5,164 nt of DNA from DAXETY01 sp051155755 (GTDB taxonomy: Bacteria > Desulfobacterota > Desulfobacteria > Desulfobacterales > SG8-13): NCBI GenBank assembly GCA_051155755.1, contig DAXETY010000045.1:1-5164 (forward strand), written 5' to 3'. A program made the translations under genes and the position numbers. The notes below the pieces were generated by a model. It did not search any database. It had not been told where the DNA came from and saw only the letters and a list, made by a program, of their open reading frames with translations. Below, piece by piece: positions 1-5,164 of this stretch; the stretch's first letter is position 1; the number at the start of each line of letters is the position of its first letter.

Positions 1-25
1 TCACCTGCATGACTTGGCCCAGGCC

Positions 26-133
26 TTATTTAAAATGCGGCCACTGGGCTTTCTTGATGGACACGACCACAGCGGTTTTTTCTATGATCTTGTTGGAAAA
101 TTTGACCAGGCTGGTGAGCTGGTCGGTGCCGGG
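26..133 (-). pseudogene. Fragment of unidentified minus-strand reading frame (C-terminal end)
   Basis: Read on the minus strand this stretch is open for 35 codons and ends in TAA at 28-26. The peptide runs from PGTDQLTSLVKF to a final KKAQWPHFK, and nearly all its codons end in G or C, as in the well-supported genes here. Two consecutive in-frame stops (TAA, TAG) lie just upstream at about 139-134, and no ATG start is present, so it cannot be a complete gene as it stands. I infer that it is the tail of a gene whose front was removed or shifted by a break near 134. I do not recognise the family. The opposite strand is also open here (2-154), but with less G/C at third positions, so I take it as the shadow. 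Confidence is low because the piece is very short. Confidence 0.25.
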
Positions 134-135
134 CT

Positions 136-471
136 ATTAAAAAGCTTTATATAGTCCATATCGAAACGCCGATCTGCGTCCTTGCAGAGAACGAAACCGG
201 TGCCCACCTGCTTGCCAGGAAATATTTTTACGGGGAGATCAACAATGGCACAGAACCGTCGCTAACAGTCGCCGCACGCGGCACGCCGCAGTCAGTTCCG
301 GAAGAATGGCTGGATTCTGAGCCCTATGGGTTGGAAGTAAGTCACAAAGGAATATGCCGAGAGATTCTGGAGCGAGAGGCAGCTCTTCGGGAAGCCGAGA
401 ACAGGGCCAGGGAGTACCGGCACGCGGATCAGTTTCAGCTCTTTAGGCAGGCGCTGAACGGATCATCTTGA
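136..471 (+). pseudogene. Small protein frame lacking a standard start codon (possibly ATT-initiated or 5'-truncated)
   Basis: The frame is open from about 118 to the TGA at 469-471. From the ATT at 136 it gives 111 residues beginning IKKLYIVHIETPICVLAEN, which looks like a natural N-terminus with Met replaced by Ile. The middle contains an acidic, Trp-containing segment (VPEEWLDSEPYG). The last third is rich in Glu, Arg and Ala (from about REILEREAALREAENRARE) and could form a helix or short coiled coil. No ATG, GTG or TTG occurs in frame before the TTG near 331, and no Shine-Dalgarno sequence precedes 136. It is therefore a gene whose start codon was lost, a 5'-truncated remnant, or a rare ATT-initiated gene. 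The minus strand over 154-255 can also be read as a plausible peptide, so the coding strand is not certain. I do not recognise the family; small phage or island proteins often look like this. Confidence 0.35.
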
Positions 472-527
472 AAAAATCAGTGTGCCAAAATTGACCCGAA
501 AATGACGTCGAAATTGTAACCTATTCC

Positions 528-573
528 AAAAAACACTAAAAACCGGATCAGCAGTAAGTGCTTGATCCGGTTT
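528..573 (-). terminator. Intrinsic terminator of the tRNA-Lys gene
   Basis: Arms 540-550 and 563-573 are perfect 11-bp inverted repeats (AAACCGGATCA and TGATCCGGTTT). Three more pairs (551-553 with 559-561) extend the stem past one bulged T (562), leaving a five-base loop. Read on the minus strand, the hairpin is followed by TTAGTG and then six T's (533-528). It starts nine bases past the encoded CCA end of the tRNA, where the end of a monocistronic tRNA transcript is expected. On the plus strand the following bases are much less T-rich, so it is oriented for the tRNA. Confidence 0.8.
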
Positions 574-581
574 GATTTTGT

Positions 582-658
<77 letters not shown>

Positions 659-694
659 TTCGGCAAATTGATCCCGCCGGAAACCAAAAAAAAT

Positions 695-723
695 CTGCTA
701 CCAGCTTTGTCCGGCTCTGTCAA
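695..723 (-). promoter_or_regulatory. Candidate sigma-70-type promoter for tRNA-Lys
   Basis: On the minus strand a perfect -35 box TTGACA (723-718) is followed after exactly 17 bases by TAGCAG (700-695). This matches TATAAT at three positions, including the first two, but lacks the final T. A start about seven bases on, near 688, would give a leader of roughly 30 bases before the mature tRNA end at 658, to be removed by RNase P. The exact -35, spacing and position support it; the poor -10 keeps confidence moderate. Confidence 0.45.
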
Positions 724-954
724 ACGCTTTTTGTCGAAAGCGCCGAAACCCATCCCGGCGTAAATGCCGGCATCCTTACATTGGTTCCATTCAAAGCTCA
801 CATAGGCAAAGATCTCAGATCGAAAATGTGGAAATCGGAATCAGCCTTGTTGTCGGTGGTCTCTTGGCCTGGGAAAAGCACGCAGCTCATCGCCGAAAAG
901 AACAGAACAAGATTGCGGAACGAATGGAACCGATGAAACCAAACAAACCAAACC

Positions 955-990
955 AATCGAACCAATCGAACTAATCGAACCAATGAAACC
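955..990. repeat. 9-bp tandem repeat (AATCGAACC type)
   Basis: Units start at 955, 964, 973 and 982: AATCGAACC, AATCGAACT, AATCGAACC, and the diverged AATGAAACC. Related AACC-rich sequence extends left to about 930 (GAACCGATGAAACC, then AAACAAACCAAACC) and right to GAT at 993, so about 65 bp is low-complexity. The period of nine keeps reading frame in any translation. It lies just outside the stop codon (999-997) of the KptA-like gene, in its 3' flank. The function is unknown; slipped-strand expansion is the simplest origin. Confidence 0.8.
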
Positions 991-996
991 GATTCT

Positions 997-1746
997 TTAC
1001 TCTTCCCACATCTTCTTCTGCTTGTGGCGGCGCTGCTGGCGGCGATCGCGCTTCCAATCCGGTCGCTTGTGGCGATCGCTTTTTCCCGGTTGCGGAGACA
1101 CGGCCCGCTGCGGATCCAGGGTAAAGCTCCCCGGTGCCACGGCCGGTCGCGGAGGCTCCTTTATCGGCGATTTGCTCGGCGCCGGCGGTTCTTTGGGCAA
1201 GGGGGGGCCGGAGAAGGTTCCGGCCGCAACAAAATCGGTTGTATAAAGCAGTTGGCCGAATTGGTGGTAGACGGATCCGGACGCCTCACCCTGGGCGGTG
1301 TTGACGGTGAGCAGCACCGGCTCCGGGTCTGTGCGCCGGCCCATGCGCAGGGCCAGTTCCGGCTGAGTTGCGAGCACGACCGGAGCGGCGTCGATCGGAG
1401 CAATGCCTCTGTCATGTACCCGGGGGTAAGCCCTGCGGCGGATACAGGTGTACAGCAATTTAGGGGGATCGGCTGCCGGAAGCAACGGCGGCAAATGCGC
1501 CCGCGTCGCGGCTCGAATGCGCTCGTTGTCGATCTCGATATCCGGCCGGCTGCAGGTGAGCAAAACTTCCTGCAGGTGCGAGCGCCGCACGTAGCTCCAT
1601 CCGGTTTCTTCGGAGAGGGCCTTCAGCAAATCCTTGATTTTGATATACCCGGTCCGATCCGGCAGCAGGCCGAACTCGTCCGGCCGCCGCCCGAGAATAT
1701 GAGAGAGAAATTTTGCCAGCCGCGCCACCTTTTGAGGCGTCTTCAA
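997..1746 (-). CDS. Diverged Tpt1/KptA-type RNA 2'-phosphotransferase homologue with basic C-terminal tail
   Basis: The product is 249 residues. Tpt1/KptA enzymes remove a 2'-phosphate from RNA using NAD+, giving ADP-ribose-1'',2''-cyclic phosphate. Family resemblance is clear over about 8-172: the N-terminal winged-helix-like part (KFLSHILGRRPDEFGL, then TGYIKIKDLLKAL), RIRAATRAHLPP (77-87), PPKLLYTCIRRRAYP (94-108) and ELALRMGRR (130-138). Several signatures are altered. The usual Leu-Arg-His is LGRR (18-21), the usual LYHGT is LYTCI (98-102), and the HVHLS strand is APVVLAT (121-127), so three sites tied to NAD+ and phosphate binding look changed. His84 may stand for the usual catalytic His. 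Residues 174-249 form an extension, Pro-rich first and then dense in Arg/Lys (222-245), suggesting RNA or nucleic-acid contact. The start is TTG at 1746, chosen because AAAGGAG lies 8 bases upstream. Activity is doubtful; family membership is fairly safe. Confidence 0.82.
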   Translation of the reverse strand: MKTPQKVARLAKFLSHILGRRPDEFGLLPDRTGYIKIKDLLKALSEETGWSYVRRSHLQEVLLTCSRPDIEIDNERIRAATRAHLPPLLPAADPPKLLYTCIRRRAYPRVHDRGIAPIDAAPVVLATQPELALRMGRRTDPEPVLLTVNTAQGEASGSVYHQFGQLLYTTDFVAAGTFSGPPLPKEPPAPSKSPIKEPPRPAVAPGSFTLDPQRAVSPQPGKSDRHKRPDWKRDRRQQRRHKQKKMWEE

Positions 1747-1754
1747 TCCCCTGG

Positions 1755-1761
1755 CTCCTTT
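1755..1761 (-). promoter_or_regulatory. Ribosome binding site fixing the TTG start of the KptA-like gene
   Basis: The minus strand reads AAAGGAG at 1761-1755, eight bases before the TTG at 1746-1744. No in-frame ATG gives a better start, and the protein then begins MKTPQKVARLAKFL, matching where the conserved domain begins. The upstream ATG at 1765 belongs to a different frame. Confidence 0.6.
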
Positions 1762-1785
1762 CCATGCCGCCGCGCCGGAGCAAAC

Positions 1786-1814
1786 TTGACCGGGTTGGAA
1801 GCATCTGATACCTA
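1786..1814 (+). promoter_or_regulatory. Weak candidate promoter for hemL-mpl
   Basis: TTGACC (1786-1791) is followed after 17 bases by TACCTA (1809-1814), a poor -10 box. Transcription from here would give a leader of about 135 bases before hemL. A second possibility is TTTACC (1833-1838) with TATTTT (1857-1862) at 18-bp spacing. The sequence does not allow a choice between them, but a plus-strand promoter must lie in this gap or beyond because the neighbouring gene is divergent. Confidence 0.22.
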
Positions 1815-1838
1815 AATGGATCGCTTTACCTGTTTACC

Positions 1839-1866
1839 ATCATAGCCATTTTGTGATATTTTTCAA
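1839..1866 (-). promoter_or_regulatory. Candidate sigma-70-type promoter for the KptA-like gene
   Basis: On the minus strand TTGAAA (1866-1861, five of six to consensus) is separated by 16 bases from TATGAT (1844-1839, five of six). The spacer is AT-rich. A start near 1832 would leave about 85 bases of leader before the TTG start codon at 1746. This is the best promoter-like match in the divergent intergenic region. Confidence 0.5.
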
Positions 1867-1944
1867 GTAAATCAGAAGCTTTTATCCCCGGTATTTGCGA
1901 CCGTGAACCGTTGTCGGCGGTCGGCTGAAACCGGGCGGCAGAAT

Positions 1945-1948
1945 GGAG
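1945..1948 (+). promoter_or_regulatory. Ribosome binding site favouring the second ATG of hemL
   Basis: GGAG at 1945-1948 stands six bases before the ATG at 1955. It overlaps the earlier in-frame ATG at 1943, which itself has no purine-rich site upstream. The Met at 1955 also puts the conserved IPGG motif about 17 residues in, as is usual for this enzyme. Confidence 0.55.
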
Positions 1949-1954
1949 CCAACT

Positions 1955-3250
1955 ATGGAACGTCGACGTTCGGATGCCATTTTTCAACAATCGCTGCAGT
2001 TGATTCCCGGTGGTGTCAACAGCCCGGTGCGGGCCTGCAGATCGGTGGGCATCGATCCGCTGTTTATCGACCGGGCCGAAGGCAGCCGTCTTTTCGACGC
2101 CGACGGCAACGCCTACGTTGATTATGTGGGATCCTGGGGGCCCATGATTTTGGGACACCGGCATCCGGCGGTCATCGATGCAATTCGAACCGTTCTGGAA
2201 CGAGGCACCAGTTTCGGGGCACCCACGGACCTGGAAATCGAACTGGCGCAGCGGGTCGTCGAAGCCGTTCCCGCCGTGGAAATGGTGCGGATGGTCAACT
2301 CCGGCACCGAAGCCACCATGAGTGCCATCCGACTGGCCCGGGCTTTTACCGGCCGGGAGGCGATTCTCAAGTTTGACGGTTGTTATCATGGTCACGCCGA
2401 CGCCCTGCTGGTGGCGGCCGGATCGGGGGTCGCCACCTTGGGAATTCCGGGCAGCCCGGGGGTGACCGATTCGGTGGTCGCGCACACGATTTCGCTGCCG
2501 TACAACGACGGCTCGCGTTTTCTGGACGTGATGCGGCAACAGGGCGATCGAATTGCCGCGGTGTTCGTGGAACCGGTGGCCGGCAACATGGGCCTGGTTC
2601 CACCGCTGGAAGGGTTTCTGGAAACCCTGCGGCAGGAAACCCGGCGCAGCGGCAGCCTGCTGGTCTTCGACGAGGTGATGACCGGCTTTCGGGTGGCTTA
2701 TGGCGGAGCCCAGGTGCGCTTCGACATCACCCCGGATTTGAGCTGTTTCGGCAAAATCATCGGCGGCGGGCTGCCGGTGGGGGCCTACGGCGGGAAACGG
2801 GAAATCATGGAACAAATCGCTCCGCAGGGATCGGTGTACCAGGCCGGCACGCTATCGGGCAATCCGGTGGCCATGGCCGCCGGCATCGCCACCCTGAAGG
2901 AACTGCGCCGCCCCGGATTTTACGAAGCTCTGGAATCGCGCAGTGCCGCCCTGGCCGCAGGCCTGACCGGTGCCGCCGAAAAACACGGCATTGCGGCGAC
3001 GCTCAACCGGATCGGTTCCATGCTCGGGGTGTTTTTCGCCGCCGGCCCGGTTACCAACTTCGACGATGCCAAAACCAGCGATCTGGAACGGTTCGCCACC
3101 TACTACAAGGCCATGCTGGATCGCGGCATTTATCTGGCGCCTTCCCAGTTCGAGGCCCTCTTTGTATCGGCGGCGCACACCGAGGCCGACATCGAGGCCA
3201 CCATTGCCGCAGCCGATGCGGTATTTGCCGACATTGCGGCTCAATCCTAG
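1955..3250 (+). CDS. hemL: Glutamate-1-semialdehyde 2,1-aminomutase
   Basis: This cytosolic, pyridoxal-phosphate-dependent enzyme (EC 5.4.3.8) converts glutamate-1-semialdehyde to 5-aminolevulinate, the last step of the C5 route to haem and other tetrapyrroles. The product is 431 residues, the normal family length. Diagnostic motifs in order are LIPGGVNSPVRA (16-27), NSGTEATMSAIRLAR from 115 (phosphate binding), YHGHADALL from 144, DEVMTGFR from 239 (cofactor-ring aspartate), and FGKIIGGGLPVGAYGG with the Schiff-base lysine at K267, then GTLSGNPVAMAAG. Nothing is missing. The start is placed at 1955, where GGAG lies six bases upstream; an in-frame ATG at 1943 would add four residues. The gene is divergent from the KptA-like gene, and mpl follows on the same strand after 24 bases, so the two are probably co-transcribed. 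Presence of hemL implies that tRNA-Glu is the source of 5-aminolevulinate in this organism. Confidence 0.98.
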   Translation: MERRRSDAIFQQSLQLIPGGVNSPVRACRSVGIDPLFIDRAEGSRLFDADGNAYVDYVGSWGPMILGHRHPAVIDAIRTVLERGTSFGAPTDLEIELAQRVVEAVPAVEMVRMVNSGTEATMSAIRLARAFTGREAILKFDGCYHGHADALLVAAGSGVATLGIPGSPGVTDSVVAHTISLPYNDGSRFLDVMRQQGDRIAAVFVEPVAGNMGLVPPLEGFLETLRQETRRSGSLLVFDEVMTGFRVAYGGAQVRFDITPDLSCFGKIIGGGLPVGAYGGKREIMEQIAPQGSVYQAGTLSGNPVAMAAGIATLKELRRPGFYEALESRSAALAAGLTGAAEKHGIAATLNRIGSMLGVFFAAGPVTNFDDAKTSDLERFATYYKAMLDRGIYLAPSQFEALFVSAAHTEADIEATIAAADAVFADIAAQS

Positions 3251-3274
3251 TTGCCGGTACAGCGGGTCGCCCGG

Positions 3275-4699
3275 ATGGATCCTTTGAAAAACAACCATAT
3301 CCCCGAAAACGTACGCTCCATTCACCTGATCGCCGTATGCGGCACCGGAATGGGGGCTTTGGCGGCCATGTTAAAGGAGCTCGGCTACAAAGTCACCGGG
3401 TCCGACCAGCACGTCTATCCGCCGATGAGCGATTTTCTGGCCGCCCGCGGCATCGCAGTGGCCGAAGGCTTCCGCGCCGAAAATATCGCCGGGCCTCCGG
3501 ACCTGGTGGTGATCGGCAATGCGGTTTCGCGCACCAATCCGGAGGTCGAGGCGGTGCTGGCGGCCGGCCTGCCGTATTGCTCGATGCCCCAGGCCCTCAA
3601 TCATTTCGTGGCGGCGGAAAAGCAGCCGGTTGTGATCACCGGCACGCACGGCAAGACCACCACCGCTGCTTTGACGGCGTGGCTGCTGCACGACTGTGGC
3701 CTGGATCCTTCCTTTATGATCGGCGGCATTTTGCAGAACTTCATCAGTAATTACCGTCTGGGAGCCGGTGTTCACATCGTGCTGGAAGGAGATGAATACG
3801 ATACGGCCTTTTTCGATAAAGGGCCCAAATTCTTGCACTATGTCCCCCGCCTGGCCGTGTTGACCAGTGTGGAGTTCGATCACGCCGACATATTTCGCGA
3901 CCTGGAACACATCAAGGCGGCCTTCACAGAGCTGGTTTCCCGCATGCCCGGAGAAAGCGTTCTGCTGGCATATGATGCCGATGTCAACATCCGGGCGGTG
4001 CTCCCGGCAGCCCGCTGCGGGGTCGAAACCTATGGACGAAGGCCGGATTCGACCTGGCGGATGGATTCAATCCGGGTGCTGCCGACCGGAACCGAAGCGG
4101 TCGTGCTCCGGGAGAACAAGCGGCTGGGCGTATTGCAGAGCCCCTTGCTGGGCGAGCACAACCTGTGCAACGCTCTGGCGGCGACGGCGGTTTGCATGCA
4201 CTGCGGGATCGGTTTCGACCGGGTGGCGGCGTCCCTGCAGGGGTTTAAAGGTATCCGGCGGCGACAGGAAATTCGCGGCCGCAAGCGCGGCATCACCGTG
4301 CTGGACGATTTTGCCCATCACCCCACGGCCGTGCGGGAAACCCTCCGGGCCGTGCGGGCATCGGCCGGCAACGGTCGTCTGGTGGCGGTGTTCGAACCCC
4401 GCACCAACACCAGCATGCGCGATGTGTTTCAGCAAGAATATGTGGGGGCGTTCGATGCGGCCGATTTGATCTGCGTGCGGCATCCGCCGCTGCTGCACAA
4501 GATCCCCGAAGGCCGGCGGTTTTCGTCGGAGGCCCTGGTGGAAAGCCTGGTGGGACATGGCAAGCAAGCCCACTTCTTCCCCGACACCGAAGCAATTCTC
4601 GAATTTTTAACCGGGGAATGTCGCAGCGGAGACGTCGTGCTGATCATGTCCAACGGGGGGTTCGACAACATTCACCAGCGGTTGCTGGATGCACTTTAG
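3275..4699 (+). CDS. mpl: UDP-N-acetylmuramate:L-alanyl-gamma-D-glutamyl-meso-diaminopimelate ligase
   Basis: This Mur-ligase family enzyme (EC 6.3.2.45) uses ATP in the cytoplasm to join the recovered tripeptide L-Ala-gamma-D-Glu-mDAP to UDP-MurNAc, short-cutting new peptidoglycan synthesis. The product is 474 residues (E. coli Mpl is about 457). Seen in order: the N-terminal nucleotide-binding domain (IHLIAVCGTGMGAL from 16), the ATP P-loop GTHGKTTT (123-130, Lys127), GDEYDTAFFD from 172, VEFDHADIF, GEHNLCNA (293-300), and the Mpl-type C-terminal motifs DDFAHHPTA (344-352), FEPRTNTS (373-380) and SNGGF (459-463). DDFAHHPTA and FEPRTNTS argue for Mpl over MurC. Start choice is uncertain. ATG 3275 is used, but TTG 3251 directly after the hemL stop and TTG 3284 are in frame, and none has a good ribosome binding site. 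Translation may be coupled to hemL. Confidence 0.95.
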   Translation: MDPLKNNHIPENVRSIHLIAVCGTGMGALAAMLKELGYKVTGSDQHVYPPMSDFLAARGIAVAEGFRAENIAGPPDLVVIGNAVSRTNPEVEAVLAAGLPYCSMPQALNHFVAAEKQPVVITGTHGKTTTAALTAWLLHDCGLDPSFMIGGILQNFISNYRLGAGVHIVLEGDEYDTAFFDKGPKFLHYVPRLAVLTSVEFDHADIFRDLEHIKAAFTELVSRMPGESVLLAYDADVNIRAVLPAARCGVETYGRRPDSTWRMDSIRVLPTGTEAVVLRENKRLGVLQSPLLGEHNLCNALAATAVCMHCGIGFDRVAASLQGFKGIRRRQEIRGRKRGITVLDDFAHHPTAVRETLRAVRASAGNGRLVAVFEPRTNTSMRDVFQQEYVGAFDAADLICVRHPPLLHKIPEGRRFSSEALVESLVGHGKQAHFFPDTEAILEFLTGECRSGDVVLIMSNGGFDNIHQRLLDAL

Positions 4700-4708
4700 A
4701 CAGAGGGG

Positions 4709-5164
4709 TTAGCGCCCTTCCTCCAAAGAAGCCAACAGGTCTACCAAAAGCCGCACACCGAATCCCGTGCCGCCGGCCGGGCAGTAGTCGTTGCCTTTTT
4801 TCCAGTAGGCCGGACCGGCGATGTCGATGTGCGCCCAGCGCGTTTCCCCCACGAACTCGGAAAGAAACAACGCGGCGCTGCTGGCCGCGCCCCACCGGGT
4901 CGAGGGCATGTTGTTGATATCGGCCAGGTCGCTTTTGAGCAGTTCCCGATAGTCTTCCGGCATCGGCATACGCCAGCAGCGTTCGTGGGTTTTTTCCGCA
5001 GAGTTCGCGATGGCTTCGGCCAGTTCTTCATCCGGAGTGAACAGTCCGGCAATGCCTTCCCCCAGAGCGACCAGGCAGGCCCCGGTCAGCGTCGCCATGT
5101 CCACCGCGGCCTGGGGCTTGAATTGTTTGATGCCGTAGGCCAGCGCATCGGCCAGGATCAGGCG
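4709..5164 (-). CDS. pepA: Leucyl aminopeptidase, M17 family (C-terminal part; runs off window)
   Basis: M17 aminopeptidases are cytosolic two-metal enzymes, usually hexameric, that remove N-terminal residues such as leucine from peptides. The window holds the last 151 residues. The first two, RL, correspond to the end of the NTDAEGRL signature, so the catalytic arginine is in view while most metal ligands lie beyond 5164. Family landmarks follow: LILADALAYG, VDMATLTGACLVALG, ERCWRMPMPEDYRELLKSD, AALFLSEFVG, WAHIDIAGPAYW and GGTGFGVRLLVDLL, with a normal end in LASLEEGR. The open frame continues upstream of the GTG at 5104, so that codon is not the start. The gene converges on mpl with nine bases between the stops, and I see no intrinsic terminator between them. 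The family is certain; the exact symbol and full length cannot be judged. Confidence 0.95.
   Translation of the reverse strand, partial: RLILADALAYGIKQFKPQAAVDMATLTGACLVALGEGIAGLFTPDEELAEAIANSAEKTHERCWRMPMPEDYRELLKSDLADINNMPSTRWGAASSAALFLSEFVGETRWAHIDIAGPAYWKKGNDYCPAGGTGFGVRLLVDLLASLEEGR

Larger units (their letters stand above)
659..996. other. Intergenic region with no convincing gene
   Basis: This 338-bp stretch lies between the tRNA-Lys and the end of the KptA-like gene. It holds the candidate tRNA promoter, two small inverted repeats (CCGGC with GCCGG around 754-770, and GCTTT with AAAGC around 726-741), and the 9-bp tandem repeat at its right end. One small plus-strand frame from a GTG at 828 to the TAA at 972-974 would encode 48 residues with a short hydrophobic start (ISLVVGGLLAW), a basic middle and an Asn/Gln/Pro/Lys tail. 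The tail is simply the translation of the repeat. It has no ribosome binding site, and I do not call it a gene. A longer plus-strand frame from 631 begins inside the tRNA and is rejected. Confidence 0.5.

Noticed and set aside
2..154. Plus-strand peptide HLHDLAQALFKMRPLGF... ending at 154
   Set aside because: Its third-position composition is weaker than that of the minus-strand reading of the same bases, so it is more likely a shadow, though the region is too short to be certain.
828..974. Possible 48-residue small membrane-like protein (GTG start)
   Set aside because: The hydrophobic part is only about 11 residues, there is no ribosome binding site, and the tail is only the translated tandem repeat.
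798..983. Minus-strand frame with VRL repeats at its start
   Set aside because: The repeated residues come from the 9-bp DNA repeat; no ribosome binding site or family resemblance.
1024..1815. Long plus-strand frame opposite the KptA-like gene
   Set aside because: It is a shadow in GC-rich DNA: low-complexity Arg/Gly-rich translation, while the minus strand shows recognisable family motifs.
1867..1954. Riboswitch or structured leader before hemL
   Set aside because: Some short complementary pieces exist, but no recognisable conserved riboswitch core and no terminator-like hairpin with a T-tract.
1826..2815. Minus-strand frame of 329 codons opposite hemL
   Set aside because: hemL is unambiguous on the plus strand; this frame is its antisense shadow, rich in His, Gln and Gly with no motifs.
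2380..3750. Plus-strand frame of 456 codons spanning hemL and mpl
   Set aside because: It is out of frame with two clearly identified genes and has the Arg/Gly-rich look of a shifted GC-rich frame.

Overview
The window is about 5.2 kb of moderately GC-rich DNA with strongly G/C-ending codons. It reads like a chromosomal piece of a Gram-negative bacterium that makes haem by the C5 pathway and recycles peptidoglycan. The style of the proteins, especially the KptA-like one and the hemL-mpl pair, makes me think of a sulfate-reducer-type member of Desulfobacterota (former Deltaproteobacteria). That assignment is from memory of related proteins and is not proven here.

Layout. (1) 1-527 is a broken, low-density stretch. 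It holds the tail of an unidentified minus-strand reading frame (about 26-133) and a plus-strand frame (136-471) that looks like a small protein but has no ATG, GTG or TTG at its natural beginning (ATT stands there). It ends in a short AT-rich spacer with weak 12-bp repetition. (2) 528-723 is a complete minus-strand tRNA-Lys(CUU) unit: candidate promoter (695-723), tRNA with encoded CCA (582-658) and a strong intrinsic terminator (528-573). The 3' end of the tRNA faces the broken stretch, the usual geometry of a tRNA-integrated mobile element remnant. (3) 659-996 has no convincing gene; its right end is a 9-bp tandem repeat. (4) 997-1746, minus strand, encodes a diverged Tpt1/KptA-type RNA 2'-phosphotransferase homologue in which several catalytic signature positions are changed, with a proline-rich then very basic C-terminal tail. 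(5) 1747-1954 is a divergent intergenic region with a good minus-strand promoter and a weaker plus-strand one. (6) 1955-4699 is a two-gene plus-strand unit, hemL (glutamate-1-semialdehyde aminomutase) followed after 24 bp by mpl (UDP-MurNAc:tripeptide ligase). (7) 4709-5164, minus strand, is the C-terminal part of a leucyl aminopeptidase (M17, PepA-like) that runs off the window and converges on mpl with only 9 bp between the stop codons.

Functionally, hemL supplies 5-aminolevulinate for tetrapyrroles (haem, sirohaem, B12), mpl returns recovered cell-wall tripeptide to the UDP-MurNAc pool, and the aminopeptidase takes part in peptide turnover. These are ordinary housekeeping jobs. The unusual material is the KptA-like protein, the tRNA-Lys discriminator base, and the tRNA-flanking debris. 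I did not find a convincing new defence, mobile or regulatory system.
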